Positions 1 to 14,652 of a stretch of 64,000 bases of DNA are shown piece by piece. Origin of the DNA: Parus major (Eukaryota > Chordata > Aves > Passeriformes > Paridae); assembly GCF_001522545.3 (NCBI RefSeq), contig NC_031779.1, positions 3,024,763 through 3,088,762 of the forward strand. The letters run 5' to 3'. Each line of letters starts with the position of its first letter. Within the stretch, counting starts at the first letter, position 1. The translations under genes and the position numbers were made by a program. The notes under the pieces were generated by a model. It was not told the DNA's origin, ran no database searches, and was given only the letters and a program-made list of their open reading frames with translations.

Positions 1-990
1 CCACAGCTGGCAGGCAGGCACCAGGACACAGCCAGGTGACACCAAATGGGCTCACAGGATTACAAGTGTGCTCCATTTGTTTTTTTCACAACAAGCCATG
101 GTGTGGGCACATGGAACCCATGGGAGAGACACAGCTCATGGGTGCCACTAAGGTGCCACAGAATGCAGCCCTTCCAAAGGTGCTTGGCAGACCCCCTGCT
201 ACAGAAAGGTAAATAGAAACCCTTTGGTTCTTGTTCAGATGTTTCAAAAACCAATTCCAATTTTCTCCTCACACAGGTTGGGTGATATTGTGAGGATGGA
301 AGATACCATGTAGCTTCCAACTCAACAGTAAGTGTTCCTTCATATCATTGATTTTAGTTATTTATTTTAGTTATTTAAGGCCTTCTCCACTTCTCACCCT
401 TTCAATTAAACTTTAGTAGCTGAGGACAAATTGCTGAACCTCAGTTTTATCACACAGGTATTATCTTTGTATCCCCAGGTCTTACAAAATAATGAGGGAA
501 TTTTCATTCATTTCCCTCACTGCTGTTGAAAAGGGAAAAAAAAAACATCTCTCTCATTCCAGAGACAATAAATTATGTTTCAATCTTCAAAAGTTAACAG
601 GCAAGGCTTGAAAACTGGAGGAAAATACAAGCATGTCAGAACTGGCTTTTAATAAAGTATTTCCTAACTGACCTTCTATCTGAAGTTCTGAACCCCATAA
701 ACGAACCCGTATGACTACAGGACATCAACTTTGGCAAAACAGACTGACACCATACAAGTTCTAGATACAGCAGTCTAAAATTCTCATCTTCTGGAAACTG
801 AAGCCTTTGCATAAACTTATTTTTTAACAAGTTCAATCCCCTCAAGTTTATGTATAAATTTATTTTTTTTTAAATCACAGCTACAAACTTCTTAAAGGAA
901 TACATAATATTCCCAGTATCTTTATGAAATGACAAACTGTTCCCATCTTTCATCTTCACTTCAAAGCACACAATACACACTATACTATGC

Positions 991-1787
991 TTTGCTTGCT
1001 CTTTGTATTTCTCAATGGAAATGTTGGTGCAATCTGAAGTCATGGTAGTAGTGTTTCCCCTACTGCTTTTCTCTTAACTTCATGAGCTGCACTGAGAAGT
1101 TTGGGTCTCAAGAACAGCTGGGTCAAAGAAGTATTCAGGCAGTGGGGCCACAGTTAGCAGAGATTCCCTTGTGTTGCTCCCCCACAAAGCAGAGACCTTG
1201 GAATATTTATTCTTGATTAACTAAGGCCTAACATCTCAAATACATATCAATAAAGTCAAGTGCTCAGCTTGCCGAGATTTATGGCTAAGGCAGGCTTACA
1301 GATGTGGTTTAATCATTTTCTTTACACAACACAGTACTTGAGAAGAGTATTTTCTTCTCAGTTTCACTTAATGGATTAACCACTATCTCTGTGGGAGAAA
1401 CAAGGCTGAATTTTCCTTTGCCACTGGGTTTCTAAACTTATTTTTAGGAGTTAATTTATTAAAGGTGTTTCAGGTTTCGTACTGATAACATCTCACTCAC
1501 TTTTAATAACATGCAAGCTACTTGTGAAGTCTTCTGCACTGGTGCAACCTTCTCACCTCAAGCCTTTCCCACTGCACACTGACCTGGATGTGCAGGGGGA
1601 ACAATAGGAGGGAATCTCTGCTAACTGTGGCCCCACTGCCTGAATACTTCTTTGACTCAGCTGTTCTTGAGACCCAAACTTCTCAGAGCAGCTCATGAAG
1701 GTAAGAAAAAGACAGTAGGGGAAACACTACTACCATGACTTTATATTACACCAACATTCTCATCAAGAAATACAAAGAGCAAGCAAA
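991..1787. repeat. Large inverted repeat: two 193-bp arms around a 411-bp spacer
   Basis: Bases 991-1183 and the reverse complement of 1595-1787 align without gaps over 193 positions with about 19 mismatches by my count, or about 90% identity. Long perfect stretches include the segments around 1109-1132 and 1134-1169. The spacer 1184-1594 shows no continuation of the inverted match. Both arms lie in the presumed UBE2Q2 intron 1, so the transcript could fold into a near-200-bp duplex. I do not recognise the arm sequence as a named transposon. It could be two copies of an interspersed repeat in opposite orientation, a foldback element, or a local inverted duplication. Confidence 0.9.
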
Positions 1788-4700
1788 ATCCCTTCCAAGA
1801 TTCACCAAGCCATCTGTTTTTTAAAATCCTCAGACTCAACAGAATAAAAATATTCTTCAGATACAGTCACATTTGGACTGTGCACATATGCACCATTCTG
1901 CTAACAGGTATTTTTGGCTTTTTTTTTTTAAATCAAGCATTTTAAAAATTATGTTAGTCCAGACCTACAAAAATCTATTAATTGCAAAGATTTATATTAG
2001 ACAAGCACCTGCTGGTCCTCTCTTCTAAATCGTATCTGGAATCTGAAGACTGCTTAGAGAGTGGAACTCAACTCTTCCCTGTCTACACTCCTTTTCTCTG
2101 ACAATTTTATTTCTCCTTTTTCAACCTAAAGAACAGCCCTACAGTAGGACATTCCTCATTGTAACCAGTATCTATTCCAGTCTGGGGGCCTATATAATTA
2201 TCACCTCCAAAATACTTGCAGCATGTACATGTACATCAGCTAGATACAAGACTGACAGTGCAGATCTGATGATCAAGCAATTCCACTATGAGTTTAAATA
2301 CACTGCAGTGGCTACTTGAACATGCTGCTACCCTCCTGCTCTGAGGGACAGTTCTTACTCATGGTTTACACTCAGCTCCATTTTGTGCCCTGAAAACAAG
2401 CCCTCCTGAAGGTGAGAAAACCTACAAGGACTCAATACTGCCTGGAGTGTATAGCACCCATGAATGACTATGTCCTAAAAATTATTAACTATTAAATTTT
2501 TAGCCTGATCTAGCTTTTGAAACATGAATGGGAGGAGCGCACTTCTCAGGAAGGCTCTTCAACACTACAAGCATATTTACTCAGCTTTATCAGAAAATAT
2601 TTCAAGTTTTACATTTTTGGAATATGACTATTTAATTGCACATTCCAACTTTTTCACAACAGATACTTAATATTAAAATACAAATTCAGTCAAGCTTTCA
2701 TTTTGTGGCAACGCTTAATTTGTCACACTTACCAATAAATATATTAATTTAATTAAAAAACAAATGCCATTATGTTTCTTTAGATCTGTAAGTAATCCAT
2801 ATTTTTGGAACAGCTGATTTCCACGTGGATATGAGTCACTATATTTTGAAATACAGAATTCACACATGAACTTCAAACGTTCTGAACTTGAGATATAAAA
2901 AGGCTCATGAGTTTGTAATAACCACAGCAGGCAACTTAAAGCTAAGCTTGTGGTTTGTAAGGTTAAACAACTGAACTTCACGTGAGCTAATTCTGTTGAG
3001 AGAATTAAATCAGCTTTTTTTTTTCTGTATCTACATGCTATAGAGATAAGAGGTGGATTTGAGCTGTGTCATGTAAGGCTTCTCAAAGACAATATATAAT
3101 GAGAGGAACCCTAAAATAGCAGTTACTTTACTATTAATTATCAGTGGTTAAAAAGCCCCATTACTGTGGGCCTTTCACTAGAGAGCTGCCATGCAGGGAC
3201 TCTGTCTCTATGATCCCTTCAGCTGCACAGCTCTCACCATATTCAGTGTTGGAGATGTTTTATGTAACTGCTGCATTTTTTGCTGCTCTCCACAAGCAAA
3301 GGCAGCAGCTCATCTGCAGAGGGGGTGCTGTGGGGCACAGCAGTGCCCACTGGCCAGCAGTGACAGCACAGCTCACCCACATGGGGCAGGACAAAGGCAG
3401 CATGTTTACAGCAGCACAGATACAATTACAATTCATGGCATCATCACTTCTAGAGACTCTTTGTATCAGCACCAGGACAGACTGGGAGCTTTGTCAAGGC
3501 AAATGCTTCTGTGACAGAATGCAGCAAAAGAATTTAGCCTGCTAATAAACACACAAAATACAAAGGGAATAAAACCCTGCACTCCTGCCATGGGAACAAT
3601 TTCAAAACTGATCAAAATCATTTAGGAAAACCACTGTGTTAGAAGAATACACACGGGATCTCACTGTTCAGGCATTCCATTACATCCTCTGTAAGAGCTC
3701 TTCTTACATTCAACAACTTTGCTAACCAAAGGGAAAAAAAAAAAAAGCAGCAAAATGTGACAGAAGATTCTAGGAACACACACAGTAAGACAGCTTTTCC
3801 CAGGCAGGATCTGTCATCTAAGTATATCCTATCTAAGCTTCCTCATCCTTAACAATAAGGCCGTTTCCTTGCAATGTTATATAATCTTTATCCTGCTTTC
3901 TAAAGCTACAGTGACACAATTTTGATGTAAGAGACTTTTAAACAAGACATTTCTAAATTACTACAATACTGTTAGAATTGTGATGTTGCTAAATCAAAAC
4001 ATCTCACTCTTAACATTACCTGCAGTTTGCTACAATGCAAAAGAATAATCATCTCTCCTTGTACACAACTGAGCCATTTTCTCACAGCTAAGTGGTAGGA
4101 AAACACATTTAAACACATGGCTACTGCATTATGATTTAAAAATACAATGACAAAGTGACAGTTCTTAATTTTCTTTAATTTCCTGATCATACTAGATGGA
4201 AAAAAGTGTGGGGGTGGTTTCCTTTAAAAATCCTTAGCATACTGTCTGAACAAATTTAAACCATTTTTATTTCTTTCTTTTTAAGTTTTCACAAAATCCC
4301 CATCATAGACAGAACCTAGTTCTATACTTTTTATACCAGATACAACTAAAACTTAGCTAATCTTCCTAACAGTCCTTCTAATATTCATTTTCTCAGTCCC
4401 AAAATTTTTTTTCACTCTTTTTTTACAAAAAGCAGAACATCAAATTCCCAGGTTTAAACTAACCAGCTTAGATACTCTGAGAAGGCTGGAAAGAGACCAT
4501 TCTTGCTCACTCAAATCTTGGTAATGAAGTAAATCCTAATGGAGCAAGACATCTCAGAGATCCAATATAATCTTCTCAAGGTGAATACACTTGCCTCTAT
4601 AAACATATGCCAAAAAATTGATTTCAAATCACAGATGGCTTTCCAACTTCGTCCATTTAATTAAACAGGAGAATCAGATCATTATTAAGGTGGCCTTAAT

Positions 4701-7700
4701 AAGGGTCATATATAAATCCTACATGAACATTCAATAAACACTGAAGAATAAACAGCAATTAGCTACACTTTAGTACACATTATTTGCAATTGTTAGTGAA
4801 TCATTCACCACTTATTTTTCCATCTGTATCAAGCTGCCTTTAGAAGAAAAAACCCACAAAGTTAATATTAACAAAAATACCAGGATTTAGGCAGATATTC
4901 TTAAAGCTAAAGTTTAACTTGGTGACCATAAAACACTAGTACTTACAGCTACTTAAAACAGCATTAGTTGTGATTACACAACTGACAGAGTGTTTCCCAT
5001 TATTAGAGGCCAAATTTTCCAAAGGCAGCTTAAGAAGCAGCAAGCATTTTCTACCACTAGCAGCTCAAGTGCCAGTGAAATCCACAGGCTTAAGAACCTT
5101 TAAAAGCCAGCAGATTGTCATCTGTCCTCTCAACCAATCCTTTATAACAATTAAGAAAGAAGAAAGCATGAAGAATCAATTTCATTGAAAATAATCCAAA
5201 TCAAACTATTTCCCAGAAACCTCCAGTTACTTAAACCCCCCCAAATTTTTATTTTCAAACAGTCAGACATCACCATTTGCTGTGTTGTATAGATCAAGTC
5301 ATTGAACATTACAATACTCTAACATTTGCACTTTTAGATATGAAAAATCTGTCATTTCTTAAAGACTCTAAGATGTCAGTGATCCAGAGTTCTAAAAGAT
5401 AAGAAAAGCGTTTGCAATGGAGAGTTTAAAATGCAATTTAGTATTTCTGGTAGCATGGAAGCAAAGTGAATTTTAAACATCACTACCAAACAAGAGATAA
5501 ACTAACTTGCTTTTCCTCTTGAATTTTAAAACCATATGTAACATGCTATTCACTTGCCTGAAGGCAAGCCTGTATAGCTTTACTTTTTGTCCATCCTCCC
5601 TAAAGCCTGACAGGCTCAGTTCAGCGAGAACACTTGTTTACCACCACACAACACCAAGTCCTGCACTTGGTATTCACCAAGTTCAGCTCTCTGAAATACA
5701 CATCTCTCCCTACAACATACAAAATTACTGCAATTCTACTCCTAAATTTAATGGCTGTATTGACAGCTGTAACCTGTACACAATCCCAGGTGAAGCATCA
5801 TCCTTTGGTAGGATCTCTGGGATTGCCACAGTTTAATCATCTTGCACCTTTACAGGAAGAAGGTGAAAGAATCCCCTAATCCTGTCCTATGTCAGTTCTG
5901 CTAATACACTCAGTGCTGCAGAAGCCAATACCTTCAGGAGTGCATTAAATCAACACAACAAGCAGGGTCACAGCTGGCCTCTCCCACACACTCTCTAGGG
6001 AAGGAGGCAAGTGTAGCAAAGTACCCTGGTTTCCAATTGTTCAGGTTATTAAACACAGCCATGCTAGAAGGGGGGGTCAAAGGTAGGTGCCTCATGGAGC
6101 AGAAAGACTGTAACAAACCACCACTCTATAGATGCCAGTAAAATTCACTCTGCAACCACAAACAAAACAAAAATACAGTTCTCTGTACAAACAAGTTCTG
6201 ACTGGAGAAGACTACCACAAAAGTAACTAGGAGGAAATGTTTGTTGCAAGTATATAGAATGATTCTGAGGATCCCTTTTGTTGTCACAAGGCCCTTGTGA
6301 GAGCAAAGCCACTGCCCTACTGTCACATCAGGTGTCACAGGCACACACGTGGCACTCTGACACTGCACCTTCTCCAGCTGCCTTCTGCACAAGGGCACAG
6401 GGACCACAGTACAGCTCTGAATCAACTGAAACTTAAGATCACACAACACTTCTTGCAATATCCAGATTCAGCAGCTTCTGTAAGTGCCAATCTTCACTGG
6501 CAGTGACCACAGAATGAAGGAATTTCAACAAGGACAGTATTTCAATGGCAATTCGCTTTTGTACAAATTATTCCAAAATCCAAGCACTTTGTAATCTGCA
6601 CCTTCATCTGCACTAATTCATTAGTTCAACCCAAGCCAATAACATTTTCTTGGAATTATTATGGAATCTTTTAACTTCTTAAAATTTTTATACACCCAAG
6701 ATAGAAAATAACATTTTGAGAAAAAAAAAAAATCTTGAAAACTTAAGTTGCTGCTGTTTTCAAGGCAGATACAAGAGGCCAATAAATTTAAAGTTTGTGG
6801 AATAATCTAAGACACTTTAGTGTTTTGCTTCCATATCTCTCTGTCCTGGTACACACATCTCTCACTGCTCAAAACATCACTACCTGGTAAGAAGCCAAAG
6901 CATCTACAACCGAAGTAGCAAAGGCACAGATCATCACTTCAAATGGTCACAAATATGAATGCAAATGTGGCATTATAATTCTTACATTTCTTGTGGTCAA
7001 GTTCTTGAGGCCAGCTGCTCTTCAAATTACTTAATTTAGGCAAAATGTCCCAACTGCCAAGTCCCATACATAAAATTGTATATAACCCTGAGAAAAACAG
7101 GTCTATCAGATTCTCTTATCAGCTGCCACAACTTCATTCTCTCTATATACCAAGCAAAAGGCTTGTCCAGTGGAACAAAACTACACAGACTTAAAACATT
7201 AATTTGGAGCATCAAAGAACAAAATTTCACTTTTCTGATAAAACACAGTTACTGTCCATCACTGTGAAGTATCATTTTACTCACCACATCATCATAATGC
7301 AGCATGTAATCTCTCCACTCAAGGAGATTCACAGAAAAAAACCAAACACTCTTAACATTTTATCCAGACCCAAACTAAAAAGCCACCAAATGTTACTGAA
7401 CTGCTGCTCAAACACAACTCAACACTACAGGACTGTATTAACAGCATAGCAAGTAAGTTGTTCTCGAGCATCACGTAGTCTCTGAAAATGTACATTATCG
7501 TGAAGGGCCAACCTATGGGAGCTAAGGAACATTGCTCTGCCAATGTTAACAGCAACAAAAAAAAGTTAAACATCCTCCACACTCAAAACTGAGCAAAGCA
7601 CACAGCATTGCTGAAGACTAAGTGATGTGCTGATTTGGAACATGGCTGTAGACTCAAAACTATGTCCAGGTTTTTATTACAGCACCTCACAGCAGCAGGA

Positions 7701-10700
7701 TCCTGCTCCTCACACACAAAAACCCACTGTGCACTGGTACCCTCAGCTTGCCAGTTGTCAGAGGCTGGTTGTTTGGGAGCCCTCAGACACACAAGGGGTT
7801 CTCTTTAATGCACATATTACACATGCACTCAAGTTGGCAGTGCTTTACCTATGAGTAGCTACACATATGGGCTCAAGAGAAAGGTATTTTGCAAATCTGA
7901 TTCTGCAGTACTCTTTACTACCAGCACAGAATCTGATGTGTCCAAATTCCTGCAGGAAGTCTGGTTACTTGAAACAAATTATCAACTTCTTCTAATTATC
8001 AAGAGTTATTACCTACTTCTGCAACTATACAGGCCAGTTATCAACAAGAGTGTCACAAAGCTAGAGTAACAAGAAATGGTTTCTAGTATGGCTAGAACAG
8101 AAAAACTGGTTATAAAGTTGGGACATATCCCTCCTCTCACCAACTTAAATTCAGAAAGTTTCCTTGCAGACCTGCTCTCACCTTTATCACTTACACAGTT
8201 ACTCCACAGTATGCAAAGTCTGATATCACCTCTGTTGTCACCCAGAAGACCCAGGCTTCCCCTTCTTCCTCTAACTTCAGGAATTTACATCTTTCAAGTG
8301 TTCAAATCACTCAGCATCCCCTTCTATTTGTGCCCCTTCCCCTCTCTGAAAGGCATCTTCCTCTTTTCCACCTTTTTCCTTTGCAAACTTGCTGTACTCC
8401 AGACACACCTGCTGGTAAAAGAATTTTTATTCTCACCCATGGCTGAGAGCATTCCAACCACCATTCACCATGCTCCCAAGCTCTCCCCTCACAGTAATGT
8501 ACACAGCTGCCCTGATGCTGCTTAGCCACAGGCCTTCAGATTAGAGCTGGATGGAATCTGCATGTCCCCCACATGCAAAATTTCAGTACCATGGAGTTTA
8601 ACCAGTGTTTACCATTAGAAAGCTAAATAACACAACTGTTACCACAATTATTTCCTACTTCAAAAATTCAAGGAAGCCTGTGGTATCTTGAACACCACTG
8701 CTCAGGAACACTTTGATTTTTTTTCTAATGCCACTATACAAGTTCTAACAGAGCTTATGTTCCTGCCTTCCTGAATACACACTAAAGAAGCAACTGCAAG
8801 ATCTACAACTGCATTGAATTCTTCTGCTCTAAGAGGGCAAAAGATTGAGATCTGAAAGAAGAATACAGTTTATACTAAATCTTCATAAATCATGAGCTGC
8901 TCTACAGTACTTAGTACACCAAGATGTCTTGTAAACAAGAGATAAAGAAAAAAAATCCCCACATATAAGGTCATTATTTTCATATCACGTTTAGAGATTA
9001 CAGCTGGACACAAGACATCAGTGAGACATACAATAACTGGTATGCTTGATCCCACCAGAGATCAACTGAGAATCATTGTGATCATATTAGCTTCAAGTGT
9101 GTACTGCATACAGGCAGACTGATTGAAGATTAAGTGCTAAATAGTGTCTTCTTAGTATAATCAGACATTTAATTTTCCAGTTGTCTTCTAGGAGCTGCTG
9201 GTGAAAGGTCATTTGTGATTCTCCTATATAACTTGTAGCTGAAGAAACACAGTAGAACACATACTAAGTCAACAATTGTCAAGTCTTTGGTAATATTCAA
9301 AACAGAATATTACCATTTAAAGGAAAAAAAGACTCCAAATACTCCAGCCAAGAATTCAGGCATTTACAACCTTTCAAAACTACATAAAGGCAAATAACCT
9401 GACAGTACTGAAGAAAGTCCACACTGAGGCATAACTAAAATAGTAATTTCTGTTAATCAACTTCTACAAACATTTGTTCCTATCAAGAAATTTTACCTCC
9501 TCTTTCTTTCCTATTAATAATAGTCTTTAAAGAATTGTCTCCATCTCTGCATCTTGCAGTCTCCAGGAAAGAGGCAGATTTTTCAAGTAAATAAACTCCA
9601 CACAATTAAGTCTGGTCCAGCTATCACTAACAACTCCAGCACTCGTGGAGGCCCAGGGGCCTGGTGCCACCCCAGGCACTGCACCCAGGAGAGGTCAGTC
9701 CCAAGTGCCACCCAGGGCTCTGCCAGCACTGCTGGATCCAGCAGCTCCCACTCACTGCTGTGACAGGACAGCTGTTTGTGCAGCTAAACCAGACTGGGAA
9801 ATAGTCCAGATCAACAAGAACTCAGTAAGAATTTATACATGCCAGCCAGGTCCTTAATGCAGCAAACTCAATTTCAGCCACCTCACAAGGCACATAGCCT
9901 CTGCTGATCTACAAGAAACGGCACTATTACAGACTGCTCGGGGCACCATCACACCTCATTCTTACTAACAATTCCAATTTTCAATACATGTTGAGGATAT
10001 CAACAATGCATCAATACACAACACCTCCTGAGCAGCTCACAGGAGGGAAGATGTTGAGTAAAAAGAACTTACTTTTCCCTACAAAACTTCTTAACCATCA
10101 AAGTGCACAGAGAGCTCTTTCAAGGACCACAACAATCCCAGTTCTAAGGTTACTGTATCAACTCACATGAGCAACCCATTAGAAATGAGCACAATTTACT
10201 GTAGATTGAGACCTCAACATATGCCAGCTTTTCTATTTGATGCCTGCCACTGTGGCTTCCTAGGATATTTTAGGAGCACTTCATACCTTGTAGGGAGGAC
10301 AGAACCGTCTTTTAAAATCCTGAAGTACTGGTTACAGCCTTTCACACATCACACAACCAGACTGTGGTGTCAGAAAGGTCTTGTCTTCCAGACACAAATG
10401 ATTCTTCCTACTCCTTTTTGCAATATTCTTTTTCCAACTGCAGTTTTGACATAAAAAGAGAAATTAATACCCTTGCTATTCTTTTAGCAATTTTTTTGTT
10501 AGCTTAACTTTGGTTTGCTAAATAAAACAATACTAAACCTGGTCAATTTCTATTGCATGTTATGTTAAATAATAGTTGCATGAGTGATGCCTTTGAAGAA
10601 CTGCTCCAGGATCCAATACACTCTCTCTGTATATACCCAACTTGTCTAAACCTTCACAGGTAGTATCTTTTTATCCATTCTGGTTTTAAGGGAAAATAAA

Positions 10701-13700
10701 GTCTTCTCCCATCAATTGCAGTTATCTGTAGGCAGCAACCTTTTCAAGTTTTTCATAGCAGCATCTAACCCTGATTTAGCAGCAGGATATTTGTCAGCAG
10801 AAGATGCTCCTTTCCAACAGAGAAGCAGGGGTTTACTGAGTCAGCCACATCACCTGAACAGAATTGCTAAAGTATGAAGGATATCACTGCACATCACAGC
10901 CCTGTATCTGTTTAGGGCAAACCTGCTTCCACCTGGAATTGGCACAACCCCCATTCTATCTGCAAGGGTCACTTAAGGATGTAGAATTTCAATAGGAATT
11001 TTGTGTATGGGTGGAGAGATATTAATATCCAGTTTCTCATTGAAGAGATGACATAAATACAAAATGTTTTACAGCAATCCAAACTAGTCCTTTGCCTTGA
11101 AATAAAAAGGAAAATACTTTGCTGTATAATAATTCTAACACACCCTTTGCAATACTATGATCTAAGTCTGATAAGATACCAAAGTGAAACCAGAGACTGT
11201 ATTGAAGGACACTTACCTAAAAACACTCCTCTAAGTAAGGCCATAGGTTTGATACTATTTAAAAACATGAAGAACAGGACAAGATTTACTGAACTTGATC
11301 AACTGGAATAGTGCTGTTAACTAAAAAGGAAACCTGAGAAAAAGAGAAAGAAAACTCCAAATGGAGACACTGCTGTTGGCATAACAAAATGGGAGTGTGA
11401 AGGTACACAGCCTGAACAAGTTCAATAACTACACAGTTCTCAGGAATAAGCAGTAATGTTTCTGACAGGGGTGACTCCACCCTGAAATGCCTCTTGAAAT
11501 AATCTGATTAACCATGTAAGCTCTAACACAGGTCACTACCAGAAATAGTGAATGACAGACTTAGTCTAAGTTTGGTTACCATTTATAAACAGAAGAGCTA
11601 CCAAATAAAGTAGTTCTTGCTTTAATTTCAAGCAGTGGTCAGTGTCACAGGTACAATATCCCTGAGATGCTATAGCCAATATTATAGGTTAATCTATATA
11701 TTTAATCTATCTATAGTTAATATTTATTTATTAAATCTATAGTTTGTAGAACTTTGATAGTTCTCTATACTTCAGAGACAATCAGCAAATCATCTCAGTG
11801 AGAAATGCCAGTGGCAGACTTCTCAAACCATCAATTTTAGTCTAGAAAACTTGTGGAGACATACACAGTTCCTAACCATATATGCTCCCTCACTTCTACA
11901 GAGGAATATTTCCTCTTCCCTCTAGGCTGGAGAGAAAAAAAGATCGGTTGGGAATATCAGAGACAACTTAGTTGTCAGATCTCTTTTTAGACACTGAAAG
12001 CTTCCTTCCCTACCAGATGTTTCTCCATCCCGTAACCTCAGCATCTCTACACACTGCTAGACAGCTGTCATTTTATGTAAAATATTGACATATACTAACA
12101 GAACCACAAAGGAAAGTGGTGATTGAGTGCTAGGCTTACTCTTCATCCTTAACAGGATTCTTGAACATCCAGACACAACCCACTGTATGCTTTTGCTGAG
12201 TAAAGGAAATACCCTGGCTGGATCACTATTGTAGGGGTTAAACCGACTAGGAGAAGCAAACAGTGAAAACTGCATATTTGCTCTGCAAATTCAGAACACT
12301 AAGACAGTAGCTTCTGATGCAGAGACTCTCCCCAAAAAAACATACTGACCAGCAACTTTATAGCCTTACCAGTCTTTGCATGCTACAACTGCTATTTGAA
12401 GTTCTAGTTCCCCCAGTAGCTGCAGAGCCACTGAAGCAGAGTATACAAGACTTAGGCTCTTCTAGTCTACACTACTCACAAAAACCCCAAAAAATATCTG
12501 AAGGCAATCAGGAGTTAGGCCCAGGAGACTCCATTCAGTGGGAAGGGGGAAAAAAAAACCAAAACACTTTTGTGACACTTAAGAGTTCTAAAATGTATGT
12601 CAAAGAACTAGGACAGAAACCCAGAGATGAGCTTTCTCTTCTTGGCTCTGTCACTTGCTGCCCATTTGTTTCAAGGGACTCACCTCTATATCACCAGGTT
12701 GCCCTATCCCATTTATTTTTAGCAGATGGGGAAAATAACCACCTGCCTCAAAGAGCAAAAAATTAGGCAACATCAGAAAGCACCAAGCTGCTCACAGACA
12801 ACTGTAAACAGAACTTTCAAGAAAGCAGAAGTCTCAGGTCTGAGGTTTCAAACAGCACTCTTCCTGTTCTTTTTGCAAGTTCATGCACCACAAGTCTAAC
12901 GGCGTGTGAAAGATCTCCTGAATTTTGGGGCAAGTGACTGTAACAGCAGATTGCAGACACTGTTTCCTCATTAACACAAACATGACAAAAGTGACCTGAG
13001 TGGTTTCTTGCTTGCTCAGACACACCTCAGCCAAAGGCCTACAGATAAGGGGGCGCATTTCTTCACAATAAAAATTACTATTGAAAGTAGTTAAAATGAA
13101 AGCAGTCTCAGAAGTAGATAAACACAGCAAAAATCCTGGGCACAACTACTTCAGGTCTTACTGCTGGCTTACTTGTTAGCTGTGACTTCACAAAGAAATA
13201 ACCCATCAAATGCAGCTGGCAACTAAGGGTGCACAATCATCATTTTATTGTTTAGAGCAAAACTTATGAAATAGATCACATTTTGTGGAAACAAAAAGCC
13301 AAATTTCTCTGCAATGGAACACACTCTCCTAAATAAAAATATTTATAGGAAGTCACACAATCCATCATCTGAAGGGTCATGTCTGAATACAAGAACACCA
13401 ACACATCTTGTTTATTTTACCATAAACCCCCAAAATCTTATGTATTACAAGTATCCAGTAAAACAAAGACCTGTCCCATGACCACAGAAGGGACTTCTCA
13501 TAACAGTTAACTGTGAAAACTAGAAGAGCCACCTAACAATTCACCTTTAATTTAATAAAGTCACTTTAAGGCAAGTGAGACTCTGGTCATGATTATTATT
13601 AGACTTGCCTGGTTTGCATAAATATTTTCATCTTTCAGTACTGAAATATTCAACTTATACCATGGTGTTTGAAACTTTCATACAAAGAGCAAGAAAAAGC

Positions 13701-14641
13701 AGCAGGCTTTATCTTCCTTACATGCTGTTTTCACCCAAAGTTTTTCAATATGCCGCTATTCAGTTCAATCTTGAAAAGGCATTTAAATTCACTTATAGCT
13801 GCAACCAGCCCAACAAAAATGAACCTCCAGCACTTTTCTGTACATGAGTCGCAGACCCAATATATTCAGATCCTTCGGCAAGTTTAGGCCCTAAACTTCT
13901 AAAGAACCAGAGGAGTCTTTAGAATGTCATGTTACCATGCCACACAGCACTGAACGTTTTATTCGGCTTCTCTGCCATTCATTGAATGAATATTAAGCCA
14001 AAAGAATTTAAGGGGGGGAAAAAACCCCACAGAAAGGAGAACGCTGAAAGCCCTCGGCAGGCAGGAGACGCTCAGTTCGGACACAGCTGCTCGCACCCCC
14101 TGGCAAGTTTAAAAGCACCGTTACGATTAAACGGCCCTTAGGCAGCAGAGCAGGTGCTCCGTGTTACCCCTCCACGACAGAGCCACTGACAAGTTTCCCA
14201 TCGCCGCGGCCCCCCCGGGCTACCCCGCGGGGAAGGCCGGGCCCGCCCCAGGCCGCGGCCGTGTGGCGCACTCGGTAAAGCGCCCGCCCGCCGCCTGCTC
14301 CGGGCTCCGCGCACAACACTACCGCTGTCCCGGGAGCCGCCGCAGGGCCGGGCCGGCTAGCGGGGCCCCTCTGCTTCTCCCTCCGCCACCCCGGGGCTCT
14401 GTACCCGCTGCCCCGGGCCCGGTCGCCCTTTGTTCCAGCTCGCGGATGCCGGCCCCGAAACGGCAGCGGCGGCCCTGGCCCGCGTCCTTCCCCCGTACCC
14501 GAGTCCCTGCACAGTCTCCTGTGCAGACCCGAGCCTCCTGCCGCCGCACAGGAGGAGAGGCCGGGGCCGCCCGCCCCACGTAACTTTTGTTATGGTGGAA
14601 ACGGGGAAGGCACCCGGAGCCCCGGGGGAGCGGTCCCCCCG

Positions 14642-14652
14642 TGCTGAGTCAC
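14642..14652. promoter_or_regulatory. NRF2/NF-E2 (antioxidant response) type element
   Basis: The plus strand reads TGCTGAGTCAC. Its reverse complement contains TGACTCAGCA, an exact fit to the CNC-bZIP/small-Maf core TGACnnnGC with an embedded AP-1 site. It lies about 92 bp into intron 1 of UBE2Q2, inside the CpG island, where such elements can act. It is a motif match only. Confidence 0.45.

Noticed and set aside
3144..3545. 133-codon plus-strand open frame in the UBE2Q2 intron
   Set aside because: No recognisable family, no Kozak or splice support, and competing frames on both strands. Probably chance.
4711..4750. MIR-like CATTCAATAAACACTGAA string
   Set aside because: The match to the SINE 3' end is too short and no core region is visible.
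14260..14290. tRNA A-box-like string (TGGCGCACTCGGTA) in the UBE2Q2 CpG island
   Set aside because: No B-box (GGTTCRANTCC) follows at the right distance and the flanks do not form an acceptor stem. It is chance similarity in GC-rich DNA.
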